64,000 bases of DNA, from contig MPDB01000001.1 in NCBI GenBank assembly GCA_001874155.1, positions 620,001 through 684,000 of the forward strand, given 5' to 3'. Below, piece after piece: positions 16,797-26,277 of the stretch. Numbering within the stretch: position 1 is the stretch's first letter; each line of letters opens with the position of its first letter. The translations under genes and the position numbers were made by a program. The stretch is from Vibrio sp. MedPE-SWchi. Lineage in GTDB: Bacteria > Pseudomonadota > Gammaproteobacteria > Enterobacterales > Vibrionaceae. The notes below the pieces were generated by a model. That model was not told the origin of the DNA. It was given only the letters and a program-made list of their open reading frames with translations, and ran no database searches.

Positions 16797-18257
16797 ATGT
16801 CTAAACAAAGTAAGACATTTTATAGAGATATGCGCCGTAAAGCGCAAGATTTTGAAAGTCGAGAAGAATTTCTGAATCACGACCTTAAAATCATGAGTTT
16901 CAAGCGTTGGGGCATTCACCTACCCTCACGTGATTACAGCATTGAAATTGAAGACTGGGTACCGGCACTGGCGGCCACAATCGGTAAAGTCGTGATGGTG
17001 ACAGCAATGGTGGCTGTTTTTGCTGCTCAGTTCGGTTTATCACAAGAGTTTGTTGCTGAAAACGTGCGCTATGAGCTACTTATCGCTGGCGCACTGTTCG
17101 TTATTCTATTCTCCGCAATTTTAAACCCGAACGCTAACCTAGCGGGTACTCACGGCCCAATGATACCGCTCATTCCCCTTATTGCCGCTGCTGGAGGCCA
17201 CCCATTAGCACTCGGGATCATGGTGTGCTTGTTTGGCCTAATACTCGCGTGGACCAAAGGGGGGTCGAAATTAATGACGCTCACCGGCGTGGGGGTTCGA
17301 GGAGGCTTGCTTATTTACCTAGGCGCCGTTGGATTAATCAGTCAAATCAACAAAACCGAAGCTTGGGCTTCAAGCAGCGATCAAGGCTATATCTCTTTTG
17401 CCGTAATTGGTATTACGGTTCTGGTCTACGCGTATCTAGCAAAGGTAAACAAACGCTGGTTGGCGATTCCACTATGTTCGCTGATTGCCGGTGTTGTTGC
17501 ATTTGTGATGGGCGCTGAGTTTAGTTTTACGACTGAGCCTGGCTTACCACATTTCAGCCCTTTTTATTGGTGGGGAGAAGACACAGGTTGGCAGCTGGGC
17601 TGGCCGAATCTAGAACACTTCATTGCCGTCACCCCTTTCGCACTGCTTGCCGTTGCGATGTGGTCACCCGACTACCTTGGACACCGGGTTTTCCAAGAGC
17701 TTAACTACCCTAAAGACGCAAAAGGCGTACTAATGGATGTTGATGACACGATGATGGTCGCGTCGGTTCGTCAGGGGGTGGGGACATTATTGGGCGGGGG
17801 TAACCTAGCATCGTCTTGGGGGACTTATATGATTCCGGCCGCTATTGCTAAGCGCCCTATTCCTGGCGGCGCTTTACTTACTGGTCTCATGTGTATATTT
17901 GCCGCGATCATGGGCTACCCTATGGATCTTGCTATGTGGGAACCTGTACTGCGTGTTGCTCTGATTGTCGGTGTGTTCCTTCCCCTACTTGAAGCGGGTA
18001 TGCAGATGATTCACAAGCACAAAGACTCACTCAGTGCAGGCACCTGTATTTTTGCCTGCGCCTTTGTAAACCCAGTATTTGGTTGGGCAACAACGATGCT
18101 ACTCGACAACATGGGGCTCATTGGCGATAGCGAGCGAGCAAAAACTTTGTCTTTCAAAGATAAGTACGTCATTCCAGGCGCTGCTTTCATCGTATGTGTA
18201 GGTTCACTCGCCATTGTTGGGCAACTGCCTGGTATTCCTGCATTGATTGGTAATTAA
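16797..18257 (+). CDS. DUF3360-family inner-membrane permease
   Basis: Polytopic membrane protein of 486 residues with a charged cytoplasmic N terminus (1-50) and about 11-12 hydrophobic segments. It matches DUF3360, a vibrio-rich family of putative permeases; the segment LAGTHGPMIPLIPL and the overall helix pattern recall the SLC26/NCS2-like transport fold, but this is an impression from pattern only. No STAS domain is present. The start at 16797 has AAAGGGAAG upstream. Substrate unknown. A long leader with a terminator-like hairpin precedes it, and the divergent Cache-nucleotidyltransferase gene may sense the same compound. A hairpin terminator follows. Confidence 0.75.
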   Translation: MSKQSKTFYRDMRRKAQDFESREEFLNHDLKIMSFKRWGIHLPSRDYSIEIEDWVPALAATIGKVVMVTAMVAVFAAQFGLSQEFVAENVRYELLIAGALFVILFSAILNPNANLAGTHGPMIPLIPLIAAAGGHPLALGIMVCLFGLILAWTKGGSKLMTLTGVGVRGGLLIYLGAVGLISQINKTEAWASSSDQGYISFAVIGITVLVYAYLAKVNKRWLAIPLCSLIAGVVAFVMGAEFSFTTEPGLPHFSPFYWWGEDTGWQLGWPNLEHFIAVTPFALLAVAMWSPDYLGHRVFQELNYPKDAKGVLMDVDDTMMVASVRQGVGTLLGGGNLASSWGTYMIPAAIAKRPIPGGALLTGLMCIFAAIMGYPMDLAMWEPVLRVALIVGVFLPLLEAGMQMIHKHKDSLSAGTCIFACAFVNPVFGWATTMLLDNMGLIGDSERAKTLSFKDKYVIPGAAFIVCVGSLAIVGQLPGIPALIGN

Positions 18258-18279
18258 CATTTCCCTTAGCGGAAACGAA

Positions 18280-18307
18280 GAAACCCCAGCATTTCTGCTG
18301 GGGTTTC
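18280..18307. terminator. Terminator after the DUF3360 gene and tRNA-Ser
   Basis: The hairpin GAAACCCCAGCA / TGCTGGGGTTTC is symmetrical and sits between a rightward gene and a leftward tRNA. T-rich tails are short on both sides, so efficiency is uncertain. Confidence 0.65.
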
Positions 18308-18312
18308 GAATG

Positions 18313-18400
18313 TGGCGGTGAGTGAGAGATTCGAACTCTCGATACGTTGCCGTATACACGCTTTCCAGGCGTGCTCCTTCAGCCACTCGGACAACTCACC
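18313..18400 (-). tRNA. tRNA-Ser (GGA anticodon)
   Basis: Read on the minus strand, the acceptor stem GGTGAGT/ACTCACC, anticodon loop CTGGAAA (anticodon GGA), long variable arm typical of serine tRNAs, T-loop GTTCGAATC and encoded 3' CCA are all present. The length with CCA is 88 nt. It decodes UCC/UCU. No integrase or attachment-site repeat lies next to it. Confidence 0.97.
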
Positions 18401-18546
18401 GAATTGTTTGTTAACGATGTGCGTTAACGAGGCGCTAATTTAATGATTCTGCGCTACTTGGTCAAGCGCTATTAGTAAAAAAAGTCATCATCATTGATTA
18501 AGTGCTTACTAATTGACATTAAAGACCATTTTTTCAGCACTTATGA

Positions 18547-18996
18547 TTACGCCTGTTGGCAATAACCCGCCACTTTAAACCACTTGCGACACATATCAAG
18601 AAAGTAACCGTAGAGCACACCCATTCCGCAGGAAACAACCGCGTTACTCGTAACAGCAGTAATAATTTGATCTGTTGAGGCGCCGACAACAAACAAAATC
18701 GCGGCATATACTGGCGATTGAAACAGTACATAGGCGATGAGATCTGAGATGTTCTTCGCCAACCCAGTATCAGAGAAACTGCGGCCTTGTCTAAGTACAA
18801 AGTCTCTGAAAATGCCATAAGGCCAAGCAATCGCTATGTTAACGGGGATAGATAATGTTCTAGAAGCCAGTGACTGCTCAAAGGTCATACCCGATATGAA
18901 AATTTCAATGATCATTCCTGAAACGAAACAAAATACAACCATCGCAAATGTATCTGCCGCGGCATGGCGAATACAAAAAGGAGCACGAGCCTTCAT
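18547..18996 (-). CDS. alaE: L-alanine exporter AlaE
   Basis: Small inner-membrane protein of 149 residues that exports L-alanine. It matches E. coli AlaE (YgaW) over its whole length, with the conserved runs [11 protein letters not shown] near the N terminus, [12 protein letters not shown] in the middle, [15 protein letters not shown] and [16 protein letters not shown] near the end; four transmembrane helices are expected. AGAGGATAGGG precedes the ATG. Only 37 bases separate the start from the T-run of the upstream hairpin, leaving little space for a separate promoter, so its expression may depend on readthrough of that hairpin or on a promoter overlapping it. Confidence 0.93.
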   Translation of the reverse strand: MKARAPFCIRHAAADTFAMVVFCFVSGMIIEIFISGMTFEQSLASRTLSIPVNIAIAWPYGIFRDFVLRQGRSFSDTGLAKNISDLIAYVLFQSPVYAAILFVVGASTDQIITAVTSNAVVSCGMGVLYGYFLDMCRKWFKVAGYCQQA

Positions 18997-19029
18997 CCCT
19001 ATCCTCTACAAAATTTAAAACTGCTTTAA

Positions 19030-19083
19030 TAACAAAAAACACACCGAACAAACCAAACATTATTTAATGGCTGGTTTATTCGG
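19030..19083 (-). terminator. Long hairpin with T-run between the hybrid kinase and alaE
   Basis: On the minus strand an imperfect stem of about 15 pairs (CCGAA, AAACCA, CATT against AATG, TGGTTT, TTCGG; 19044-19083) is followed by TGTGTTTTTTG. A further nine-base inverted repeat, GCTTTAATA (19023-19031) and TATTAAAGC (19085-19093), flanks it and could close around it. It fits an intrinsic terminator for the kinase gene or an attenuator in the alaE leader. Confidence 0.65.
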
Positions 19084-19233
19084 CTATTAAAGCACACAAA
19101 AAGTAGAGGTTGATTTCAAATATTTTATTTTATGGTAAATAAATAACTAGTTTCCAAAGGGAATTCAGATACTTTAACTATTTTTATAGATACAGGTCAC
19201 ATTCCAAGCACTGAGACTCGCCAATAATGAAAG

Positions 19234-21657
19234 TTACTTACAATATTCAGCCAACATAACCGTAATCACATCCACGTCCTCGTCACTAGGCGACTCCTCA
19301 AGCTCCAAACATCGCTGAATGTTCATTAAGCGATCCATCAAGGTAGGATCTTTACAATCCTCGAGAGCATCTAGAATCGTTTCTATCGCCTCTTTGGCTC
19401 TTAGGTATTGTCGATTCTCGAGTTCAACATAAAGCCGAACTAACATATCTTCAGAGAGTGATGCCGAAACGGGTTTACGGGTTTCAGGATGGTACTGATA
19501 CAATTTGGACGCATACCGATACAAGGCATCATCAAGCTCTGATTCGTCTATCGGTTTTGAAATAATGTAGTCAACACCCGCTCCGAGCATACGTTCGCGT
19601 GTTTCTTTAAACACATCAGCAGTGCAGCCAAAGATGAGTACCTGAGCCATCGCACCACTCATTGATCGAATGCCTGATGTCGCTTCCACACCGTCCATCA
19701 CGGGCATATGGTTATCCATTAGAACCAAGTCATACTGGACTTGTGCAACGGCCTGTAAAGCCTGTTCTCCATTTTCAACGCAATCGCATGTAAACCCTTT
19801 ATTCTTCATGAAGGTCTCGATGATAATCGTGTTGGTTCGGTTGTCTTCAACCACCAATACCTTAAGTCCGTCATAGTTGAGCTTTCTATGTACCTGCATT
19901 TCAACAGAGCCTGCTGCTGTAGGTTGTATCGCTAACGCCACATCGAAACTCGTGCCAATCCCGATCTCACTGGTTACTTCGATATCTCCGCCATTCAAAT
20001 CAACGATCTGTTTAACGATGGCAAGCCCTAGCCCTGTTCCTCCAAAGCGACGAGTTGTGCTCGACTCTGCTTGTTCGAAGGGTTTAAAAATTCGCCCCTG
20101 GGCTTCTTTAGAGATCCCAATACCTGTGTCCCTGACCTTAATAAGCAATTGAACGTCTTGGCCCACTTTCTTCTCTTTTAGGTACACTTCAACGAAACCA
20201 CGCGAGGTAAATTTGACGGCGTTATTGATGAGGTTAAACAGAATTTGCCTGAGGCGCGCTTTGTCAGCGTGATACCAACGCCCCGAAGGAATTTCAGAAT
20301 AGACTTTAAACTGCAGGCCTTTCTCGGTGCATAGTGTGTGGTAAACGCTGTTTATGCTGCCGATGATAGAATCTAAAGGAAAAGCAGTGCGGTCAAATTC
20401 AAGGTGTCCCTGCTCTATCTTGGAAAAGTCTAGGATCTCATTAAGCAGTGTCATCATGTGATCGCCAGATTCGTACAAGCTGTTTAGGTGCTTACGCTGA
20501 TCAGCCGTCAGATTATCTTTCAATAAGATTTGAGCCGTACCCAGCACACCATTCATGGGCGTTCGAATCTCGTGGGATAATGTCGCTAAAAACGCACTTT
20601 TTGCTTGAGCAGACACTTGAGCTTTTTCTTTCTCTGCCTCTATAAAGCCCGTTTTTTGGTTGAAAGTATCAATAAGCCTGCGTATCTCATCGTGGCTACG
20701 ATAATTGACCTCGATGATGCCCCCCTCTTTTGAGTCATCGACTTTTTTAGCAATGAGGATTATAGGCTTGATCAGGTACTGATTGATGAGGTAATAACCC
20801 ACCATCACACAAAGAAGCATGATGGGTATGATTCCCAACTCAACATTAGAGACAAGTTCATAGACTTCATCATTGACGGTGCGCTTTGCGTTCACCACAT
20901 CTATCGACCAGTTAAACCCACCAAACTGATGGCTACTGATATAGATGGTCTGAGATTTTTTAAAATTGTACTCGGTGATGACATCGTTGAAGCCATCTTT
21001 CAAGATAACACCGAGGTCGAATTCTGACGCGTGCCTGCGGACAAAATTGATTAGATTAACCAGTGATAAATCGACGGTGGCAACTCCCGCGAATTTACCA
21101 TCGATGTAGTATGGCGACGTTGCTGTTATCATTTGAACATGGGTATACGCATCAATGTAAACTTCGGACCAAAAAACACTCCCGGCTGGTTCGTTTACCG
21201 CAACGGTATACCAAGCCTCGTTATCATATCCGCCAGCTGAAGCGTTGTTCCATGACTCTATTTTATCGACTTTTCCATCACTCGCCCGATTGTAGAACAA
21301 GCTTTTATACGCTTCGTTTTGATCGACAGTATAGGGTTCAGGCCAAACCCCCCCACTCACCGCGATGTTATCGAGTGTTTTAAATAGGGAGTAAAGAAAT
21401 TTTTCTTGAATAGGTTGAGGCTGGTCGGATTCACCCAAACTCGCAATACTGTGAAGGACGCCAATCGCACTGTTAAGTGGCTCTTCAACTTGGACTGCAA
21501 GAAGCTGAGTTTTTAGGTCTAAGTTTCGCTCTAGTTTATCTCGAACAGGCGGTTCAACAACGAGATAACTCACCGTACCTATCGTGGCGATGAAAAAGCA
21601 CAGGTAAACCCCTAATGCCAAAATACTCTTTCTTTTTAGCGAAGAACTTATTTCCAT
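19234..21657 (-). CDS. Cache-domain hybrid sensor histidine kinase
   Basis: Inner-membrane sensor of 807 residues: TM1 (11-33), periplasmic double Cache domain (about 40-265), TM2 (about 273-293), HAMP-like segment (about 294-345), HisKA with SHEIRTPMNG (H362), HATPase_c with N box NLINNAVKF and G boxes DTGIGIS and GGTGLGLAI, and a C-terminal receiver domain with the acceptor aspartate D648 in LVLMDNHMPVMDG. A helical tail of about 90 residues follows with no HxxKG-type Hpt histidine, so phosphate must go to a separate Hpt protein or the receiver is regulatory. No response regulator gene is adjacent. Ligand unknown; Cache domains often bind amino acids or carboxylates. Confidence 0.9.
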   Translation of the reverse strand: MEISSSLKRKSILALGVYLCFFIATIGTVSYLVVEPPVRDKLERNLDLKTQLLAVQVEEPLNSAIGVLHSIASLGESDQPQPIQEKFLYSLFKTLDNIAVSGGVWPEPYTVDQNEAYKSLFYNRASDGKVDKIESWNNASAGGYDNEAWYTVAVNEPAGSVFWSEVYIDAYTHVQMITATSPYYIDGKFAGVATVDLSLVNLINFVRRHASEFDLGVILKDGFNDVITEYNFKKSQTIYISSHQFGGFNWSIDVVNAKRTVNDEVYELVSNVELGIIPIMLLCVMVGYYLINQYLIKPIILIAKKVDDSKEGGIIEVNYRSHDEIRRLIDTFNQKTGFIEAEKEKAQVSAQAKSAFLATLSHEIRTPMNGVLGTAQILLKDNLTADQRKHLNSLYESGDHMMTLLNEILDFSKIEQGHLEFDRTAFPLDSIIGSINSVYHTLCTEKGLQFKVYSEIPSGRWYHADKARLRQILFNLINNAVKFTSRGFVEVYLKEKKVGQDVQLLIKVRDTGIGISKEAQGRIFKPFEQAESSTTRRFGGTGLGLAIVKQIVDLNGGDIEVTSEIGIGTSFDVALAIQPTAAGSVEMQVHRKLNYDGLKVLVVEDNRTNTIIIETFMKNKGFTCDCVENGEQALQAVAQVQYDLVLMDNHMPVMDGVEATSGIRSMSGAMAQVLIFGCTADVFKETRERMLGAGVDYIISKPIDESELDDALYRYASKLYQYHPETRKPVSASLSEDMLVRLYVELENRQYLRAKEAIETILDALEDCKDPTLMDRLMNIQRCLELEESPSDEDVDVITVMLAEYCK

Positions 21658-21784
21658 ATAATTACTTGAATTATTTTCTATTTGTTAAAAATTATAGCGA
21701 ATATAATCTCGCATCAACTCTTTTTCGTTAGTATGTGAGTTGTTACTATAGTAATTACATTAATACCGAGCACGAGTACTCATT

Positions 21785-22354
21785 TTGAATTTAGAAAATA
21801 TCCTCTCTTTGCCTGAGTTTGACGGCAAACTTCTTAATGAAGCAAAAACTCAGGGATTTGTCGCTTCAATGGCTGCGGCTCCAAATATTCTTCCTCCCGA
21901 GGAGTGGCTACCCTTTTTATGGGGCGGCGAGGATGTTGCACCATTCACTGACGGTGAACAACTAGAGCGATACATTGAGCTGATTATTCAGATGTGGAAC
22001 GCTTATCGCCCTGCGCTTCTTTCGGGCGAATGGGAATGGCCACTTCAATGTGAGCTAGATGACGAAGATGTCGTAACTAACCAAACGCGAGATTTTTGCG
22101 AGGGTATGCTTCAAGGTTGGCAGTTGGCGCGCGATGACTGGGAAACAATAATGCCAGAGCAAAGTGAAGACAATGCCCTACTAGGAGGCGTTCTGCTTTC
22201 TCTTAGTATGCTTTATGACCCAGAAACATCGCTGGCGACATTGTCTGAGCAAGGTATCGAAGGAATGGAGCAATTCGAAGAGATCTTCAAGGCTATTCCC
22301 GTCATGCTATGCGGCCTAACCCAACGCGGTGTTGCCCTCGTCGAACAGCAGTAA
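21785..22354 (+). CDS. UPF0149 (YecA/YgfB-like) family protein
   Basis: Acidic cytosolic protein of 189 residues with the UPF0149 pattern: the LPPEEWLPFLWGG segment near the N terminus, and the conserved FCEGMLQGWQLARDDW helix in the middle. It lacks the C-terminal SEC-C zinc motif found in longer YecA proteins, so it is of the plain UPF0149 type. Function is not established. The start codon is TTG at 21785 with only a weak GAG upstream; no better in-frame start exists. It is divergent from the hybrid kinase with a 127-base gap. Confidence 0.75.
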   Translation: MNLENILSLPEFDGKLLNEAKTQGFVASMAAAPNILPPEEWLPFLWGGEDVAPFTDGEQLERYIELIIQMWNAYRPALLSGEWEWPLQCELDDEDVVTNQTRDFCEGMLQGWQLARDDWETIMPEQSEDNALLGGVLLSLSMLYDPETSLATLSEQGIEGMEQFEEIFKAIPVMLCGLTQRGVALVEQQ

Positions 22355-22420
22355 GTAATTAATTAAGACTCAGCGAATTTTTCCAATCTGATTTGGAATT
22401 ATACCAATCGCTGAAACTCA

Positions 22421-22459
22421 GAAACCTACGATATCGTCGTTCTTCCATCGTAGGTTTCA
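22421..22459. terminator. Hairpin between convergent UPF0149 and K+ channel genes
   Basis: A 12-base-pair stem GAAACCTACGAT / ATCGTAGGTTTC with a 14-base loop is present. The tail is pyrimidine-rich but lacks a clean T-run. It separates two convergent genes. Confidence 0.55.
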
Positions 22460-22494
22460 ACTTCCCTTTCAGCCTTTATGCTTATTCACCTACA

Positions 22495-23535
22495 CTATAT
22501 TGCGAGCTTTTGCCAATCAAAGCGCTCAATGCGTTCATCGGCAATGTAAAACAGCTGTGCTCCTGGTGGAACTTGTCGCTCTAATTGAGGGTTAAGCTCT
22601 ATGCCTTTGCCAATGTCCATGGCAATCAAGGTCGCGTCATGGTTACGTTTCATAAAGCCAAATACCGCGTTTACATCTGTCTCTTCATTTGTACTTGGGT
22701 AGTGCGTAGAGTACTGAGTCATGCCTCGTGTCGACGCCAACAACTCTTGGTGCAATACACTTGATCCCGGATCAACCGCGGCTTTTGCTAACATCTCAGC
22801 GCCTACTGCGGGAATACATTCGGCATTCGGGCAGTGTTGGCTCAGTAAGTCACTCAGGGCTTCATCTTTAAAGTAAGCAAGGAGATGCGCTTTAGGGTTG
22901 GTATTAGCGCTATAGAGAGCAGCTGACAGCGTTACATCGTCTTCTAAGTTATCCACGATGATACAACTTGCTTTATCAAGACTTACTTTTTGCATTTCAA
23001 GCGCATCGGTATAGCTTGTGACTCGTACAAAGCCAATTTCACCTGGTAATGGGTTTTCAATATCTGAACGACTGCAGAGGGTGATGGGCCTTTTGCCATG
23101 CTCTTCATGCTGAAGCATTCTGATAAGATGCATTGTACGTTGGCCGTTCCAACCAAGTAATAATATGTGGTTTTCCACTCTCATTCTCCGTTTCCCTAAT
23201 ATTCCTGCGCGCCAATATTCAATCGCTGAACCGGCTGCTCGTCCTAACAATGCTGCAAATAAACTCAATCCACCGGGGATAACAAAGAGCACCACGGCCC
23301 ATTTACCCATGTCGCTTTGAGGAGAAAGATCTCCATAGCCGACGGTCGACGCTGTCACCATTAGATAGTAAACAAATGTCGTAAAGCTCTCAGTGAGCGC
23401 TTGTTCATCCGCGATAACAAAAAGTAACCATGAAATAGCCACATAGAGTAGAAGCAGTATCACTAGATTTCGATTGTTTATTTTAAAGAGGCTGGCATTG
23501 AGCCATTTTTTCAAATGTAGCCAAAGGGTCATCAT
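22495..23535 (-). CDS. Potassium channel with RCK/TrkA-N domain (Kch-like)
   Basis: Inner-membrane ion channel subunit of 346 residues. Two transmembrane helices (about 22-42 and 76-98) flank the pore loop with the K+ selectivity filter TVGYGD (64-69). The cytoplasmic part begins with a Rossmann-type RCK fold (HILLLGWNGQRTMHLIRML, about 118-136) that should regulate gating through a nucleotide or ion, and a second half with a less clear domain. It resembles Kch and calcium-gated MthK-like channels; the E. coli kch gene is longer with six helices, so I give no symbol. It stands alone between convergent neighbours. Confidence 0.87.
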   Translation of the reverse strand: MMTLWLHLKKWLNASLFKINNRNLVILLLLYVAISWLLFVIADEQALTESFTTFVYYLMVTASTVGYGDLSPQSDMGKWAVVLFVIPGGLSLFAALLGRAAGSAIEYWRAGILGKRRMRVENHILLLGWNGQRTMHLIRMLQHEEHGKRPITLCSRSDIENPLPGEIGFVRVTSYTDALEMQKVSLDKASCIIVDNLEDDVTLSAALYSANTNPKAHLLAYFKDEALSDLLSQHCPNAECIPAVGAEMLAKAAVDPGSSVLHQELLASTRGMTQYSTHYPSTNEETDVNAVFGFMKRNHDATLIAMDIGKGIELNPQLERQVPPGAQLFYIADERIERFDWQKLAI

Positions 23536-23578
23536 TGATCCTTATTGATTCCTATTAACCTAGATATAACAGATAGTA

Positions 23579-23603
23579 AAAAGCCAGTCACAAGGACTGG
23601 CTT
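23579..23603 (-). terminator. Terminator after nadA
   Basis: The stem AAGCCAGTC / GACTGGCTT (loop ACAAG), read leftward, is followed by TTTTTACT. It ends the nadA transcript. Confidence 0.8.
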
Positions 23604-23646
23604 CAATTCTGTGAAATAGTTCAACTATCTGAGCGTCATTGACACG

Positions 23647-24708
23647 CTACGCGTTTCCCTTCACCTTGATATTCAATTGTTCTGCAAAATCTAGCATGCG
23701 ATTTAAAGGGATCAGTGACTTAACGCGAAGCTCTTCATCGACAAAGATTTCATGTTGTTCACCGCCTGAACGAAGTGCCTGCTCAATCGCTTTCAAGCCA
23801 TTCATTGCCATCCAAGGACAGTGGGCACAGCTACGACACGTTGCGCCGGCTCCTGCTGTTGGTGCTTCAATCAACTCTTTTTCAGGTACCAGTTGTTGCA
23901 TCTTAAAGAAGATGCCTTTATCGGTCGCTACAATCAGTTTTTGCTGTGGCAACTCTTTCGCTGCTTTGATTAATTGGCTGGTTGAGCCAACAGCATCTGC
24001 AAGTTCAACAACGCTCGCTGGAGACTCTGGGTGCACCAGGATTGCCGTATCAGGGTAAAGCGCTTTCATTTTACGCAGCGCGTCGGCTGAAAACTCATCG
24101 TGAACCACACACTCGCCTTGCCAAAGGAGCATATCGGCTCCGGTTTGATTGGCAATGTATGAACCGAGGTGACGGTCTGGTCCCCAAAGAATCGGCTTGT
24201 CTTCACTATCAAGCTGTTCAACGATTTCTAATGCGATACTTGAGGTAACGACCCAATCCGCTCTCGCTTTGACGGCAGCAGAGGTATTAGCGTAAACCAC
24301 AACAGTATGGTCAGGGTGCGCATCACAAAATTCTGAAAACTTATCCGCAGGGCAACCTAGATCAAGCGAACACTCCGCCTCTAAGGTTGGCATCAAAATT
24401 GTTTTTTCTGGCGTCAAAATCTTAGCCGATTCACCCATAAAGCGAACACCGGCAATGATCAAAGTACTTGCGGAGTGACGGTTACCAAACTTGGCCATTT
24501 CTAATGAATCGCCAACAAACCCACCAGTTTCTTCGGCTAAGGCTTGGATCTCAGGATCGGTATAGTAGTGCGCGATCAATACCGCGTCTTTCTCAACCAG
24601 CAACGACTTAATGCTAGCAATATAGGTTTGCTTTTCTGCATCGTTCAATGGAACTGGTTTTGGTGGAAATGGATAAATAGTGTCTACTGTATCTAATATG
24701 TGGCTCAT
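23647..24708 (-). CDS. nadA: Quinolinate synthase NadA
   Basis: [4Fe-4S] enzyme of 353 residues that condenses iminoaspartate (from NadB) with dihydroxyacetone phosphate to give quinolinate in de novo NAD synthesis. The conserved cysteines lie in [12 protein letters not shown], in GECVVHDE and in the C-terminal [12 protein letters not shown] cluster, as in E. coli NadA; the N-terminal [12 protein letters not shown] segment is also typical. The length matches the family. It is a monocistronic gene next to the tol-pal region, the order also seen in E. coli, here without the intervening tRNA genes. A terminator follows. Confidence 0.96.
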   Translation of the reverse strand: MSHILDTVDTIYPFPPKPVPLNDAEKQTYIASIKSLLVEKDAVLIAHYYTDPEIQALAEETGGFVGDSLEMAKFGNRHSASTLIIAGVRFMGESAKILTPEKTILMPTLEAECSLDLGCPADKFSEFCDAHPDHTVVVYANTSAAVKARADWVVTSSIALEIVEQLDSEDKPILWGPDRHLGSYIANQTGADMLLWQGECVVHDEFSADALRKMKALYPDTAILVHPESPASVVELADAVGSTSQLIKAAKELPQQKLIVATDKGIFFKMQQLVPEKELIEAPTAGAGATCRSCAHCPWMAMNGLKAIEQALRSGGEQHEIFVDEELRVKSLIPLNRMLDFAEQLNIKVKGNA

Positions 24709-24812
24709 TGCTCATGCTCTATGCAACTTCCATGAATCCGAGCATTGTACACCTTAACGACAGTTAGGATCAAAGGAGATTCAGAACCTAGTTTATATTG
24801 GAGATATAATAA

Positions 24813-24842
24813 AAAAAGAGGCGATAACGTCGCCTCTTTTTA
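24813..24842. terminator. Bidirectional terminator after cpoB
   Basis: The stem AAAAAGAGGCGA / TCGCCTCTTTTT has A/T flanks on both sides. It closes the tol-pal-cpoB operon, which reads leftward. Confidence 0.85.
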
Positions 24843-24891
24843 TGTGCATTAATGAATCTCACTAGTTCAGTCAGAAACTGACAGGAATCAC

Positions 24892-25677
24892 TTATAAGTT
24901 CTTCTCTGCTAACTTAGCGGACGCACTATTCGGGTACTCATCAACGACTTGTTGATAGTACTTAGCCGCTGCCGCTTCATTATTATTACGCTTGGCGAGA
25001 TCGCCCAACTTAACTAATGCGTCAGCCCGCTTATTCGAATCTTTGTAACTGATCACCGCTGCAAAACTCTTCACCGCATCTGTATCTTGCTTCTTAGCAA
25101 AATAGAGCTGTCCTAGCCAATAGTGAGCATTTGAAGAGAACGTTGAATCAGGAAAATCTACTTGAAATTGCTTTAGCGCAACGATTGCTCCGGCGTAATC
25201 TCGTTCCTTCAAAACAAGATCAACGGCATTTTGATACGCTGTCTGCTCATCAACATTAGAACTGAATGTCCCTGTTGATTGAGTGTCCTCGGCCGCTACG
25301 ATAGGTACTTCTGCTGTTCTGATTTCACCGCGTACCTTATCCAACTCAATAAATAGCTCTCGTTGGCGTTGCAACATTTGTTGCATGTCGTAACTGTTTT
25401 TCTCGAGTTGGCCGCGAAGATCACTAATCTCGAGTGACATATCGTCAATTTGCTGCTGCATATTCAACTGAACGCGATTTCGATTATTTAAAAGGCGCTC
25501 AAGACGTTGAATATCAGTCTCTGAAGAGTTTTTTGAGGAGGTAGATGTTGATGTAGGCGTCGCCGCCGTCGTGGTAGTACTGCTTAAGTCCGATACTGGA
25601 GCTGGTGCAGCGAACGATGTGTTCGCTGCACTTGCCAGTAACATAAGCGTAAATACTCGCTTTGAGTTACTGAACAT
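24892..25677 (-). CDS. cpoB: Cell division coordinator CpoB (YbgF)
   Basis: Periplasmic protein of 261 residues that links the Tol system with the PBP1B peptidoglycan synthase at septation. It has a signal peptide (cut near FAAPAP, residue 23), a Ser/Thr/Pro-rich linker, a coiled coil (about 50-115, trimerisation region) and three TPR-like repeats (about 145-260; YAGAIVALKQFQVDFPDS, HYWLGQLYFAKK, AAKYYQQVVDEYP). It is the last gene of the tol operon, 29 bases after pal, and matches the family's usual length. Confidence 0.94.
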   Translation of the reverse strand: MFSNSKRVFTLMLLASAANTSFAAPAPVSDLSSTTTTAATPTSTSTSSKNSSETDIQRLERLLNNRNRVQLNMQQQIDDMSLEISDLRGQLEKNSYDMQQMLQRQRELFIELDKVRGEIRTAEVPIVAAEDTQSTGTFSSNVDEQTAYQNAVDLVLKERDYAGAIVALKQFQVDFPDSTFSSNAHYWLGQLYFAKKQDTDAVKSFAAVISYKDSNKRADALVKLGDLAKRNNNEAAAAKYYQQVVDEYPNSASAKLAEKNL

Positions 25678-25706
25678 GAGGCTATCCCTCTATTTGCATA
25701 AGAGAA

Positions 25707-26246
25707 TTAGTATACTAGAACTGAACGACGGTTCTTAGCGTATGCTTCGTCAGATTGACCTAGTACAAGAGGCTTCTCTTCACCGTAGCTTACGATAGAA
25801 ATTTGGTCAGCTTGAACACCAAGAGCTTGTAGGTAGTTAGCTACAGCTTGTGCACGACGCTCGCCAAGAGCGATGTTGTATTCAGGAGTACCGCGCTCAT
25901 CAGCATGACCTTCAACCGTTACACTTAGGTCAGAGTCTTTGCTTAGGTAAGCAGCGTGAGCAGCTAGCATCTCTTCGTAATCACCAGCAATCGTAGCGTT
26001 GTCGAATGCAAAGTAGATCGTTTGAGTTTCACGTAGAGTCTGCTCTTTAAGCTCTTGCTCAGTTAGCATGCTTTCTGAATCTACTGGCGTCACAACCGTT
26101 GTGTCTACGTTGTTCTCAGTACCAGAAGTCGCTTGGTTTGTTTCAGTACCAGAAGCACTTGTTGCTTCGTCACTTGAACTACAAGCCGTTACTGCTAATA
26201 CTGGAAGAGCGATCAGTAGACCTTTAAGAACTTTATTAAGCTGCAT
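25707..26246 (-). CDS. pal: Peptidoglycan-associated lipoprotein Pal
   Basis: Outer-membrane lipoprotein of 179 residues that ties the outer membrane to peptidoglycan and to TolB/TolA during constriction. The signal peptide ends in a lipobox (LAVTAC, C22). A Ser/Thr/Glu-rich linker follows, then the OmpA-like peptidoglycan-binding domain (about 70-179) with [14 protein letters not shown] and [10 protein letters not shown]. The length and neighbours (tolB upstream, cpoB downstream) are typical. Confidence 0.97.
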   Translation of the reverse strand: MQLNKVLKGLLIALPVLAVTACSSSDEATSASGTETNQATSGTENNVDTTVVTPVDSESMLTEQELKEQTLRETQTIYFAFDNATIAGDYEEMLAAHAAYLSKDSDLSVTVEGHADERGTPEYNIALGERRAQAVANYLQALGVQADQISIVSYGEEKPLVLGQSDEAYAKNRRSVLVY

Positions 26247-26277
26247 TATATTTTCCTTACTAATTAATACTTATTTG

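Noticed and set aside
16592..16804. 70-codon frame in the leader of the DUF3360 gene, overlapping its start by eight bases
   Set aside because: No ribosome site and no protein-like pattern; it passes through the terminator-like hairpin. Kept only as a remark in the leader finding.
18313..18400. tRNA-Ser as a genomic-island attachment site
   Set aside because: No integrase, no repeated tRNA 3' end and no change in gene character nearby.
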